Assembly (NCBI GenBank): GCA_029931535.1 | Contig: JAQPZY010001142.1 | Coordinates: 717,501-781,500, forward strand | From: Margaritifera margaritifera | Lineage: Eukaryota > Mollusca > Bivalvia > Unionida > Margaritiferidae | DNA length: 64,000 nt | Reading direction: 5' to 3' | Part shown: positions 11,650 through 23,430 of the stretch, piece by piece | How the letters are laid out: each line of letters begins with the position of its first letter | How positions within the stretch are numbered: the first letter of the stretch is position 1 | The notes under the pieces: generated by a model | Told to the model about the DNA's origin: nothing | The model's database searches: none | The model's input: the letters and a program-made list of their open reading frames with translations, nothing else | Position numbers and translations under genes: made by a program

Positions 11650-12320
11650 GACCAAGTTTGTCTCCAACTATTTATTTCGTAATAACGAATCTCTCGCTGC
11701 AAGGACTAAACATTTAATTTAGCGGAGTCATCGTCTTTGTCTTGTCGTTGTCAAACCAAAATGTATATAAAAAAACAATGAGTCAGAAATCGAATATCAA
11801 TTATTTTCTTAATTAGTGTTCTAATCATACTATTTTCCTACATTTAAAACTCGCTTCTCTACAAGCAGAATGTTTACACACTATCCCCCGGTATGAGTAA
11901 AACTCCAAACAATGACAAAGTTATTCATAAAGTGCAATATATAATGGATATAGACATATTTGTTACCTGGAATTTGCTAACGATGTCGGCAGATAACTAT
12001 TCCGTTATAAAGATCAAATTTACCATCAAATATGATTTTGTTCCCACACATATTTCTGTCGAAACTCCTTGTAACGAAAGTTTACTGTATAAATGTTTAA
12101 GTTCCAGTTAGATTTACCTCCAGTCGAAAACTGTATCCGCCATCTTTTCGATCAATCTTCCTTCACAATATCATATTCAGCACATGGTGTTCATTATACA
12201 CTTACTAAATAATTACCATGATATTTTTTTCAAGAAATACTCGAGACTTGAAATCATTTATTTTTTATTAATTGGATTACCCCATATATGCATTATGTCA
12301 GGATAACATGAACCAAGGGA
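11650..12320. other. AT-rich DNA, nothing recognised
   Basis: Short open frames only, with no recognisable domain or repeat. Confidence 0.45.
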
Positions 12321-12321
12321 A

Positions 12322-12578
12322 GTAATTTTCAAAGCATATGACGTCATATGACAAATATTAATCCTTCAGGAAGCGTTAACTTTGTGCAAGAGTATTATAA
12401 TGATATCTCGCAAAATGGTTCACTTGAATTCACCCGAATCATGGCGAACAGTGATTTCAAGGAAAACAATTTTCAAAGCATATGACGTCATGTGGCTAGT
12501 GTCAATGCATGAGGAAAAGTGAACTTTGCACACGAGCGTTATAATGATATCTCGCAAAAATGGTTCATTTGAATTTAA
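12322..12578. repeat. 145-bp tandem duplication with TGACGTCA sites
   Basis: Two diverged copies spaced 145 bp apart, starting at 12322 and 12467. Both hold TTTTCAAAGCATATGACGTC and TATAATGATATCTCGCAAAA. Each copy keeps a perfect palindromic TGACGTCA (12339-12346 and 12483-12490), the CRE/ATF consensus. Confidence 0.75.
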
Positions 12579-14540
12579 ATCATAAAGACCGAGTAGAATG
12601 TGTTCCGTCAAATGGTGTTTTATCAGTGAACTAATTGATAGTATGAAGGTATCGCCCATTTTATGTTGGGCTTGTCCATAGTCCGTACTCTGTCTCCTGT
12701 TCACATTAAATAAATAAATAAATACAATTTCAACACGTATTCTAGCACAAGAATATTGGGTCTGTAATAAGAAATAAAATAGTACTTTTTCAAAGCTTTC
12801 TATCGTACCGTGGAACAAAGTTTGTCCCTTGTAGATTGCATACGTCGAAAAACAGACAATATCACCGATAACGATCACGTATTCAGATTATGTGGCATTG
12901 TGCTTTAAGTTCAGAAGATAACTTAAATAACTGTAGGACACGTGCGTGGTAAGATCACATTCGAGGACAGTTTGATATATGACAGGACGGGACAGGAGAA
13001 TATAATCTTTACCCGATATGTCCAAATTTGTCAATCAAGACATGACAACAATGAACACACAACACTATAGCATACCTATGTTCGCCTTACTCGTAAACTG
13101 ACACTAAGTGATAAAAGGATCTATTATTTGCAGTACAATAACATAGCACCATATTTGTTAATTGGTGATTCTCGAATGTCACCTACAAAAAATATGATAA
13201 ATATATCTTAAATTGACATTGTCTATGTCCATACAAGTGAGGAGAAATTTATTATGAAAAATTATCGAAACTAAAGCGACGTTTAAGAACTACGAAGATA
13301 TATCCAATACAAAGAGCAATCCGTTCCGATGAAAAGACCGCATACTTTCAACTTATTTGTTAGACGATTTACCCATTACAAATATGAAAGAAAGTAGACA
13401 AGTTTTCCTGAAACCTTTCTTCCTCACCCACAAACCGTGAAGAAGACAAATATAGGTTGTATCGCAATCAAGGTGAAAGCATATGTATGCAAACATACTT
13501 TAGGGCATAGTTCAAAGGCTCAGGAAAACCTCGTGCCATGTTTTTAAAATGCCGCTCTCTTTGTAAAGGCATGCAACTCTGCTTCATAGAAATATCATTA
13601 TTTGTTATTCATAATTGTTTTCGATATAAATTCTATTCCAGCTGTGGTCAGTTTTCCCTGACTTGACATTTTACATGACTTCTCGAGGAAATCGTCTTTA
13701 AATCCCGCCTCATGAATAAAATAGTTCAGCTTCTTTGAAGAACTACCAAACTTTATATAGATTTTACAGGTAAATTTTCTCAATTTTCTTAAGGGTTTCC
13801 CTCTGTGTCTATGCGTTGGTGTATAATGTCTGAATGTGACATTTTGTCTTTTTTTTTAATTTAGAATTGTCGCCGTTCAGTAGTGGAGTGGAGACAGTGT
13901 AGACACGAATGGCGAATCCAATAATATCAATACGAATGTTTCAACGTTACGAGGATAATACTGTTTTATTCATACTCAAAAAAGGTAGATTTCCGTTTTA
14001 TTTATTATTTTAGGGTGAAAAACGTCGATTTGCATAAAGTTTTCCATTCAGTCCCAACGCGATTAACCGTATAGTCGAATAAGCTGTATTATTACACCAG
14101 TTAAAAGAAGTTACAAACATTTATAACAATTTAGGGCAGATTTATTTTACTTATTTTTCTCTTTCATCTATTGATTATAATAATCTCTCTTGTCCAGTTA
14201 ATGAATAGATTTAATAAAGTGAAATATGCACTGTCCATGTCTTCAATGCACATTTGCAATGATTTGATAACTGAAGGGGAGCTTTCAGATTTTTTTTTTT
14301 TTTTTTTTGGGGGGGGGGTAATTTTATTCATTTAACATATGTACAAAAAGAATCACAAACTACGATAGCCGCCATTTATATCACAAAAGTAGTTCATCGA
14401 CAGCTTATTCAGAAATATTAACAGCTGACCGTTGTCTCACGATGGCATTTTAACCAACGAAATTACGCGTTACGTGAAAGGTTCATTACATATTTCCTTC
14501 ATTTTTCCAAATTTTTCATTTAATCCTGTGCATTAGTTGT
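12579..14540. other. AT-rich DNA, nothing recognised
   Basis: No gene, RNA gene or transposon recognised. A poly-T/poly-G run lies at about 14290-14319. Confidence 0.45.
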
Positions 14541-14900
14541 AACTTTAGATGCATTTAGACTTTTTAATGTATGTTAGACACCAACCTGGACACATCAAAT
14601 TCATAGCAATGGTTATGTTGCATTTTCTAAAAATAGTTGCACTTGAAGGAGATGACCGGAAATTTTAGTGCAGTTGACCTTTCTGGATCCAGCCGAATTC
14701 CACCAGTTTGCTTTGTCAACCTACGCAAAAGTAGAGACGCTGAATTCGATTATTTTCTGTTTAAACTTTAACGCTGCTTTAATGTAACTAACATTCTTCA
14801 CTGCTTGGCCAATCTAAAAAAAATCACACAAAATATTAATGATTTTCGTAGGGTCAACAATAGGATATAATAACAGTTAATTGACCCATTTAGTGACATG
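14540..14900 (+). repeat. Diverged repeat, copy 1 of 2
   Basis: Matches 16195-16545 in direct orientation at roughly 65-70% by eye. Shared words include CACCAACCTGG/CACTAACCTGG, TTGACCTTTCTGGA, CCTACGCAAAAG and ATTCTTCACTG. Identity unknown; an old dispersed repeat or a local duplication. Confidence 0.6.
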
Positions 14901-16194
14901 ATACTGGAAAGAGATGAAAAAAGTTGGTCCTGTTTAATAAATTTGTTTCATGTTTTCCTGTAGCAACAATGAAGCATAACTGCCAAATGTGGTTGCATTT
15001 GCTCCAGTGTGATTGCTCCAGAGTTCAATTTATCTATCAAGAAAGCAGTCTTAAATGGAGAATCATGTCATGCCATGTGTTGCAACTGTGATGTTTAAAT
15101 ACAAAACCTCAGTTACCATAGTCATCAAAGAATGAAGTTTCTTTCATTTTTATAAATAATAATTTCCTTTTTAAGTCCCAATTGTATTAAATTCTGGAAT
15201 ATCGTTTTAAATATTTAAATTTTAAAAAAATGATAAAATGTCAATATTTTTTTAGAAAATCTCATCCCCCTCCCCCTCCCAGTTTGTTGCTTAGGAAGTA
15301 AGATAAGCCAAAAAAGCAGAAGCTTAAAATGGTACTTCTGATCTCTCAATACATGCAGATGTAGAGAGTGTATCAGTTGTGTGCACCTAAGGTGAAATAT
15401 AACAGGTTTTTAGAACTATGTGCCATATCGCGAAACACAAAACCGCATAGATTTGTGTCTTTCACTTTGATTTCAAATTGTCAGAAGATAGTTACACTGT
15501 TGACAGTGATGGATTTTAGAATGTGTTGCTTTTAATGACAATTTTTCAAAATATATTCCTCACAATTAACCCTACCATTGGCCCTAATGAATGCAGTATC
15601 ATAGCTCTCTGTGTCAAATGAAACTCTTTTACATAGAAAATGGTCAAGGCATGTTTGAGCTCATAATTTATGTCAAGACGGACTAAGCGTTACTCCAGTT
15701 ATGGTGTCAGTACATGAAAAACATTACCATGTGCCCTATTCACACTGTCGCAGTACCCCATGGGTAAAGAAAACGCATTACATTAAAAAGTATGCAGTGT
15801 GTTTTGTTTGCGTCCAAATGAACTTTCAAATAAATTCAAAGATATATAACCGTCTAACAATTTAATACGTGTAGTAGCTGCACTTGTATGAAAAGAAATC
15901 TTGTATAAATCTAATGCTTCCTACCTTTTGCAGGGAAAACACTATATTTTTCAGAACTGCATTCTTCAAATGTGCACCAAATAATTGATTTATTCACTTA
16001 TTTCATTTACGTGCATAAAACAATTACCTGTCTATGCATATATGATGCAAAGTTGTCAAAAAGAAGTGTTCACTATCTGTTTTCCCCGTTATGGTATTCA
16101 AGGTATTGCTTCACTATTTAAGTTTATTAAAAATTACCTTTATGTTTCAATAAGTTTGATGAAATCCAATGAGTTGGTTATAAGATCAGATACA

Positions 16195-16545
16195 CCAAGA
16201 CTGTTTTACTTATGATAGGCACTAACCTGGTCACAACATATCCAAAAATCAGAATAGGTTATGTTGGATTTTGCTAAAGATATTTCCTTTGAAATTAAAT
16301 GACCGAACATTTTAGTACAATTGACCTTTCTGGAACAGGCCAGAGCACACCTGCTTGCTGTGTCATCCTACGCAAAAGCCAAGAGGCTCAACGCAATAAA
16401 CATTTCATTTTCTGTTTAGACCTGAATACTGATTTCTGTTTAGTGCAAGTAAATATTCTTCACTGGTTAGCAAATCTGAGAAAAATTATAATGACTTTAA
16501 GGACTACAATTGGATGCATTAACAACTGATTATTCCAAAAAGTGT
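16195..16545 (+). repeat. Diverged repeat, copy 2 of 2
   Basis: Partner of 14540-14900. The similarity appears to continue weakly downstream of both copies (for example AATTCTGGAA near 15192 and 16731), so the duplicated unit may be longer than annotated. Confidence 0.6.
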
Positions 16546-17272
16546 AGTGATACCTGAAATATTAATATTGATTGCAGTTGAGTACATATATGACCTCATT
16601 AACGAATAGTAATATCGACAAAGTGATTCCTGACATAGTTTATATTTTATCGCTCAGCACCCAATGCTTGTTTATCATTCGAAAATTTGTTTTGTGAAAC
16701 AATATTCTTCTTTGTCGATAGCTGCTCTTCAATTCTGGAAAACAGTTTTAATCTGCTCAAGTATTGAACTCTAGGACCGTAGAAGTTATGTCGTCCTGCA
16801 TATGAATCTAAGGTAGAGTTTAGCGTTTACCCCATGCAGGTGGTTACAACTATGGAACTGCAAGAGTGTATTTCCAATTTACAACAACATCGTTAAATAT
16901 AATACCAATTGACGTTAAAACCATAAATGCGTGCACATGTCGACATACTAAATAGAATCGCCGTCCAAACTGTAACGTGCGACACCTGATGGTCAGACTA
17001 AGAGAGAGAACTTTTCACGGATTATCACGAATGTCTCGAAGGAAACGTATTGCCGCGACGTAAAAAGAACCAAAGTCATATGCATTTATGAAATTTGACG
17101 TGACGCAAGAAAACAGCCATATAAATAATACATTTTGCAAAATTTATATTCTACAGGAGCACGAGGTATTGTATGAAATTAACTAAAATATTTTTTATTT
17201 AAAGCAAAGGAACAGCCCTTCGCCTTGAAATGCAGTGAAATTCTACAGCATAAAAGATTATATTTATGAATC
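16546..17272. other. AT-rich DNA, nothing recognised
   Basis: No gene or named repeat seen. Confidence 0.45.
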
Positions 17273-17511
17273 TGACCTCATAAAAACATACTGCATTAAA
17301 AATCTTAGATTAATTCTTATCCTGAATTTAAATTTTTTCCAATAAAAGTGCTGACCTCATAAAAACATACTGCATTAAAAATACTAGATTAATTCTTATC
17401 CTGAATTTAAAATTTATCCAATAAAAGTGCTGACCTAACAAAAAACATATTGCATTAAAAATGTTAGATTAATTCTCATGTTGAATTTAATTCTTTTCCA
17501 ATAAAAGTGCA
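17273..17511. repeat. 78-bp tandem repeat, three copies
   Basis: Three units starting at about 17273, 17352 and 17431, each with TGACCTCATAAAAACATACT or a close variant, then TTAGATTAATTCTTATCCTG and CCAATAAAAGTGC. The third is the most diverged. Confidence 0.9.
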
Positions 17512-18738
17512 AACTGAACATTGATCCTATCCTTTTATCAGAGAGAAAAACAAGAATGACAACCATCGGTTTCCGCCTTAAAATTTTGATACGAGGATAA
17601 TTGACTGTTTACGTGTTTTGTATAATACAAAATACAAGGCAGTAGTATGAAAACAATTTCCTCGAAAAAGTCTGTCAAACCGAAAACTCTTCCACAAATA
17701 ATCAAATTTTAGCTCTAGTTTTCATTTAATTAATTGCGATATTCTACAGGATCATAAAACCGAGCGATATTTAATTTTGTTCGTCCGAACAGATTCTTTG
17801 TGGAACAAATGACTATATGGACATGTTTTCATCATGACCACCAGTAATTATACTAGTTGATTGACACGTAACTGCTTTCTCTATTTAACTGATTTCTTCT
17901 GTTAATCAATCTGGTCGTTTACCTTTTACACGGTTCCGGATGGACAGAAAATTACCTGTCCTCTAGCCGGCGCTAGCGCACCCAAAAATATGAAATATAT
18001 GAGCTCAGTAAGTCAAATAAAATATTTCATCAATGGCCCCGCACCTCCTCATTGTAAAACGTGTGTGTGTGTGTGTGTGTGCAATAACTTACTGATATAT
18101 CTTGTATTAGTAAGGAAATCTTCATTCCAAATTCAGGCAGCAAATGCAAGGATGTAATTTTTAATCCTTTCCATTTACTGTTTCAAGAATAAAGAGACTG
18201 ATAAATTCCTTCTATGTTTGCATGCTTTAAGATCGTATCCAAAGAGTTTACAGAGTAATGGCTATGTACCTTGCTTGTAAATAGGACTTTGTTGTGTAAA
18301 GCAAAACGTTTATCCAATCCCTGACAAAGGGACGATTTACCTGCAGCTATTATGGTATATGCTGAATTTACCATCAAGAACTGATCCAAGATCACAAAGA
18401 TGTTAATAGAACTGCGTCAATAGTTTAATAAGATCCTTGAGAGGAGGAATGTTACAAGAACCATATGATCTCTTCCAAAAACCTAACGCTTTTAGCATAA
18501 TAAGTAATATCACTCATATATATAGGGTTGTGTTTTGGCTCTTGCGACCAGAACTATGGCTTGACCTTAATCACCACCCAGATGTTTTCAGCTGAATTCT
18601 AAACATGATGTCGTTACTCGTCATCATAACAAACGTCACCAACATATACAAACAGCAATTAAATGTGAAACAATTTTCTGGTCCAAGAGCCAAAATACAA
18701 CCCAAATATATTGATCAACAGAAAAATATCAAGGAAAA
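17512..18738. other. Left flank of the Polinton
   Basis: AT-rich DNA with a short (GT)n at 18061-18082. No gene recognised. Confidence 0.45.
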
Positions 18739-18744
18739 CTGGCA
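18739..18744. repeat. Left 6-bp target-site duplication
   Basis: CTGGCA immediately outside the left terminal repeat. The right counterpart CTTGCA (37323-37328) differs by one base. Polintons make 6-bp duplications. Confidence 0.85.
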
Positions 18745-20230
18745 AGTAGTTAAGGGGTATACTTGGGCCAGAACGTAAATTAACTTTAGGCGTGGAACCG
18801 TATGGCGATAATGGGAAATGTAATTTTAAAACTGTCCATAGGTTTAACATTATGCGACATTGTATGGCGACAAGGGGAAATGTAATTTTGAAAACGTTCG
18901 TAGGTTTAATATCATTGGACTGTATGTCGACGAGGAGAAGTTAACATTAGTACATAGATTTAACATTATGGAACTGTATGGCGATAAGGGAAGAAGCAAT
19001 GTTAAAAATGAACATGACATTTTCCCCTTGTCGCCATGAATTCAGTTGTGTTAGGTACACAAATGGAACTGTATGACGACAAGGTGAATTTAACATTAGT
19101 CCATAGGTTTTACATGATGGGACTGTATGGGTACAAGAAAAAAAACATAATGTTAAAATTAACAGGACATATCTGGTTGTCACTGTAATGCTTATACAAA
19201 AATGGCTATAAATGCTTGTACAAACGTGCATGGGTTTAACATACACTTTTTACTAAAGACACACATACTTACTAACCAACACGGCATTTAGACTGACCAA
19301 TACCCAGTTATCTACTGACCAGCACTCACACCTACTAGCCAACGAAAAGGGCGGAAATACACACACACACACACACACACTAAACACACACAAACATACT
19401 TACATACTGTTACAAGCAAGGGGTCTCACCACCGGACGAATATAACTACTGCGTGATTATGGCTTGAAGTCCATGTTTCCCCTATATCCAAGGACCTCAA
19501 GACAACAGCTGTTGTCAACTGAATGGTTCCTAAACGCGCAAATACTACAATAATTTTGCTCTAATCACCTAATGACCACACATCACGAAACTCTAATTTC
19601 ACACTTGCATGGTTTTCCTTGTTTCACATTTGTATGACTCATCGGTCAACCATTCCAAGCCGAATATTAGAACTTCACGGCATGCACCACGAGACACGAC
19701 CCAAACACCTAACACAAAGAATTATTCATATCTCAAATTGCTAAACACGTATACATCAAAAAATTCTTAGTTTTCCTTATATTAAGAAATTAGGGAGGGT
19801 CCATTTTACAAAACTAATGCTACCATAAAGTCTCGTGAATATTGTAACGTATGACGTCTGCGTTAATAAATTGACTAATTACTCGCTTTGAGAAATATCT
19901 TCTCAACACCGACTCCCCATAATCAAATACATAATCACTAAAATTTAACCAAGCTATAAACGGAGACGTAAATACAGATAACACATACCCTAGGTTTATT
20001 ACAATACAATCACACAAAGGGTATGATGTAAAAGAAAGGGGATAAACTCACACAAGAGGGTAGGAATGTTTTCACATACACACACACTATATTTACAAAC
20101 ACACTTATATACTATCACGCACAAGAGTAGGATAGCTTACACACACTACCCACAAACATGCTATCATACTATAAAACCGGGGTGGGGTTTAAGTGTTAGT
20201 TATGAAAGACATAGACAAAGACATTACAAA
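18745..20230 (+). repeat. Left terminal inverted repeat, with insertion
   Basis: Starts AGTAGTTAAGGGGTATACTT and matches the reverse complement of the right end over about 600 bp, up to the CA repeat at 19362. It contains internal sub-repeats built around TATGGCGACAAGGGGAAATG and GGTTTAACATTATG. The match resumes at about 20195 with ATGAAAGACATAGACAAAG, so roughly 800 bp at about 19390-20195 are an insertion that the right repeat lacks. Confidence 0.85.
19390..20195. other. Insertion inside the left terminal repeat
   Basis: About 800 bp absent from the right terminal repeat, bordered by CA-rich sequence. GTTACAAGCAAGGGGTCTCA near 19409 and GGGGTGGGGTTTAAGTGTTA near 20181 are weakly complementary, which might be degenerate inverted ends of a small element. 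No coding content recognised. Confidence 0.5.
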
Positions 20231-20299
20231 CAAATATTGGCAATAATTGAGTAGTATATCTGTTTCTGGGAGATTTGGGTGGTCCTGAAAAGGGCCGTT

Positions 20300-20850
20300 A
20301 GTTGTTGTCCTACATCGTTGATTTTATCGATATCCAGACAACAGCACCTTCAGGGCCGAGCTCGACAGCAATGGCACATCTGGTCCAAGTTCTTCCATAG
20401 GCTGACAGCGACAAAGAGCTTAAAATTAATTTGCCTCATCTGCCTCCAACTCCCAATTCTCCATGTGCGAAACTAGGGATAGCTCTGGCTTCTGCTGCTG
20501 CAGTTGCTGCCGCTTCTCCTCTCTTCTTGCTTCTTCCTCCCTTTGCCACCACCTTTCTTTCACCCTTTCCAGTTTTGGTTGAGGCGCGGGAATTCCTTCT
20601 TCCTCTTCTCTTGCTCCAGCGCGTTCTTCTCCTTCTCAAATGTCCTCTTGAACTTCTCCACTTCTTCATTCATTTCGTTTCTTATCAGTTTTTTCCCGAT
20701 ACTAAAGGAGATCATAGTCTTCTCGGTGTGCCTTGCATGGGGGCAATACTCTTTTACTCTGCCCCGGAGGTGTTTAAACATCAATAAATAATAAAGTGGG
20801 AGGCTTAGGGCTAGTCCCTCATCTTTATGTGCAACTGACAAATACAAAAC
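20300..20850 (-). pseudogene. Coiled-coil protein relic (Polinton left-end gene)
   Basis: The minus strand has a Glu/Lys/Gln-rich helical stretch: NEMNEEVEKFKRTFEKEKNA at about 20630-20690, then a frameshift, then ARREEKRQQLQQQKPELSL at about 20480-20535. The heptad-like spacing and composition point to a coiled coil. Two or more frameshifts break it. It is the first gene inside the left terminal repeat, downstream of the protease on the same strand. I do not recognise a family. Confidence 0.5.
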
Positions 20851-20969
20851 AAAATATGTTAAACATGAACGTATTTACAAGATTGACAACGTTGTAGAGT
20901 CAGACAAAACTTCCAATGATCTAGTACAGTGTCACTTTTCCATCGATGGACACTACGTTTTTGAGGTAA

Positions 20970-21402
20970 AGAAAATAGATATCCACAATGTTCGCAATGT
21001 TTGCAAAACAAACTTTCTAACTTTTTATCGTTTCTAGTGAAATCAAAGACTGCGTTGATAAAGAAAATACACACAATACTGTCCACACACTACCGAATAT
21101 GATCCTTGTAATCTCACATTATTGAATTGAGTGGATACAGCACTTCTTCTCATAAAGTCTGTGATATCATCTTTCAGGGGAGGTAATCCATAGGAATCAA
21201 AGTACTTCACGCCGTGGTTGTTGGGAATGTAAACAGCTACTCAACGGGTTCCTGGGCAATGATTGTCGTCCGTGTTGATGACATATACTCGAACGTCTTT
21301 AGGTTTTCAATGAGGAAGTTCATCTTTTGTACATACCACAGGATTCCAGGAAGCTGTGTACGAACTGTGGGTCAAAAGGTAATTAAGTTCCCAGGTATTC
21401 AT
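20970..21402 (-). pseudogene. Adenovirus-like cysteine protease (Polinton PRO)
   Basis: A maturation protease of the adenovirus type (peptidase C5-like), carried by Polintons and thought to process capsid precursors. It starts MNTWELNYLL at 21402. Recognisable landmarks in order are VYVINTD, YFDSYGLPP (about 21180-21209), VRLQGSYSVVCGQYCVYFL with the nucleophile Cys region (Cys codons at 21085-21087 and 21073-21075), and then, after a frameshift near 21044, DFTRNDKKLE. The segment expected to hold the catalytic His-Trp has CGT (Arg, 21244-21246) followed by a TGA stop (21241-21243); both look like single transitions. Another stop lies near 21318. It is inactive. Confidence 0.88.
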
Positions 21403-21429
21403 TTTCACATGTAATGATAGATAATGAGT

Positions 21430-21909
21430 TCACAGGACTTTTTCTTTAAAAAGATCTGTCAAGTAAGTAGATGAACATGATGTGTCTGTACTCTGTTGCA
21501 AGAGAGCTACGATGCGTTTCGTCTCCAAGTAAGTCAATGAAGGTAGGCAATGGTCACTCAAATCTGTATACCACTCTTTCAAGGTCTTCTATTCTGGGAT
21601 GAATGTCCATGCCCCTTACAGATACTCTTTCAACTTTTCTTCTCGATACATCATCAAACATGTGTCGTGTTGCGCTTGACTAGGATGATCGATTTGACAA
21701 CCATAACAATGTTCTCTGGTCAGGAGTATGATTCTTTCAGCCAAGAAGCGAACAAAACAAGACACTAAATGTTATTCTTGTTCTGGCCATCGTGACATCA
21801 TGACTGTGTTTTTCTCTTTTACTTCTTCTCCACTTGCAGTTGGGGTCCGTGACTGCTGTTCTGGATAGAAAACATCATCTTCGCCCCTGTCCATGACTTC
21901 GTGTTCCAT
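21430..21909 (-). pseudogene. Small conserved GCxIDHPSQ protein (Polinton)
   Basis: A frame of about 160 codons starting MEHEVMDRGEDDVFYPEQQS at 21909, with three in-frame stops (21772-21774, 21616-21618 and 21589-21591) but no frameshift needed. The core is HCYGCQIDHPSQAQHDTC. It has an acidic N-terminus and a Cys/His cluster that could bind zinc. I associate this motif with small proteins of invertebrate Polintons but cannot assign a role. It lies between the capsid gene and the protease, in the late-gene block on the same strand. Confidence 0.6.
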
Positions 21910-21929
21910 GTTTTGTTATAATAGTTTAG

Positions 21930-23000
21930 GATCATTTCTCTCAGTACTGTCAGCTGTCTAATTCTGCACACAAGATCACGTTCACTGTGTTCTCGATGGC
22001 AAGTATAAACTGAAGTTTCACACGGAGTTGGCCTGATTTTATAGGGTAGAAATGTCCCTCGTCGCTGCCTTGGTCTGAAGTGATATCAAATTCCCACAAA
22101 GCTTATCCTCCTGCATAATCGTTGTGCAACATGCCGTGCGTACTACTGGTTCCTAATTGCCATGTGGCTTCAGTGTCAAGTAAGATCTCGACTAATTTTT
22201 CTTGGTAAAGTTAGGTTTAAAAAGATCTAGTACACAACGTCTGGACGTCTCGGGTGACTTTTACCTTCGACACGTTGAAATGTTGAATCTCGAAAGAGTT
22301 TTGATCAATAGTTCCGTCGGGGAAAGAGTTTCTGACGATGCCAATAAACAAACATTTAGACAGTTGAACTTGGAAGACATAATCTTCGATATTGGATCAG
22401 AGTCTAGATGCAGTGGTGACGGTTTTGACTTCCAATCGTCGTAGAGGATACTTGGATGTTATTCTTGTCAGAACATTGGTGTCGTTTCCCACTTTAAGTA
22501 AGATTTCCACACGTCGCAAATAGGGTCTGGCTTCTTAGATGTTCGTTTTGTACTCGTCAGAATTTGCTATCAAATGAACTCGGTACTACTTCGATTTAGT
22601 CTCAGACGTACATCCACACCATTCAGCAAATACTTGTCTTACAACCACATGTCCAAGTGTAAATGATCCATCATTTCTAAACTAAGTTTGATTTTCTTTT
22701 GGCGGTCGTTAAATCAAAACAACGAATGCGTAAAATTGTCGACGGGAGCCACTATCGTCTGCACTTGGATTGATGTTGTCCGTTTGAGAACTTTGACTTT
22801 CAGGTACAAGTAAATGATCGTCAGATCGATGTAATCTTATTTATGTCCTTTTATTTCAAACTCGATAGGAGTTGAAGTGGTAAAAGACGACACGGGGTGA
22901 ATTCTACCCACTGAGATTCTTGCATCGTCGTCATTGTCGGTGGCATGGCAAACAGATTGAGTTCTGTCTTGGAACATTCGCAAGAATCTCGGTGCGTCAT
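21930..23000 (-). pseudogene. Double-jelly-roll major capsid protein (Polinton MCP)
   Basis: The frame starts MTHRDSCECSKTELNLFAMP at 23000 and reaches a stop at 22851. The N-terminal block LNLFAMPPTMTT...QWVEF is typical of Polinton major capsid proteins. After a break, DYIDLTIIYLYLKVKVLKR (22836 leftwards) and VDNFTHSLF (to 22715) continue the first jelly roll. At the other end, LWEFDITSDQGSDEGHFYPI (from 22099) and GQLRVKLQF match the conserved C-terminus, ending at a stop at 21950-21952. The region between 22.1 and 22.7 kb has no long frame. The size is as expected for the gene, but several stops and shifts make it non-functional. Confidence 0.88.
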
Positions 23001-23049
23001 TTTAGTTAGTAATCTGCACGTCCACGTATCTCAACCTTCTTCTTTACTT

Positions 23050-23427
23050 ATTTTTTTTTTTCTGTTCATGTCTACGAGGTCTTAAGGGCTTTCGACGTCT
23101 CTTTCTGTCTTGTCCTTGCTGTTGCCTTCGCCAGGAGTGTGAAGTGAATTTATATGGGTGTCTCGGCGACCCAGGAGTTTATTTTCTGTCTGAAAGAACA
23201 CATTTTTTCCTGCCTTCATGTACACTTGTTGTGTAGAACTTTGTTTATCGATGATCACGTTTTGGAGAAATTATTTACCCTTGCGTTAAGGCCGCATCAT
23301 TTAAAGCATGCAATCCTTGAGTGACCATAGGTTTCAAGATGGGTATCACCGTACAAAAAGCCGATTTTAACATATCTCTCAAACTATATCCTCGTTGTCG
23401 AGCTACTCCTTGGTACATAGGATACAT
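23050..23427 (-). pseudogene. Short basic Polinton protein upstream of capsid gene
   Basis: It starts MYPMYQGVARQRGYSLRDML at 23427 and is open to a stop at 23275-23277 (50 codons). The N-terminal QRG motif followed by a hydrophobic helix with VIPILKPMV is the pattern of the short protein found next to the capsid gene in many Polintons. A second part in another frame, at about 23048-23130, is very basic (RRQQQGQDRKRRRKPLRPRR), which would suit a DNA-binding tail. A frameshift or stop therefore separates body and tail. Its exact role in the particle is not known to me. Confidence 0.6.
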
Positions 23428-23430
23428 CTA

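Noticed and set aside
22202..22444. Plus-strand 80-codon frame
   Set aside because: Opposite to the capsid pseudogene; no domain.
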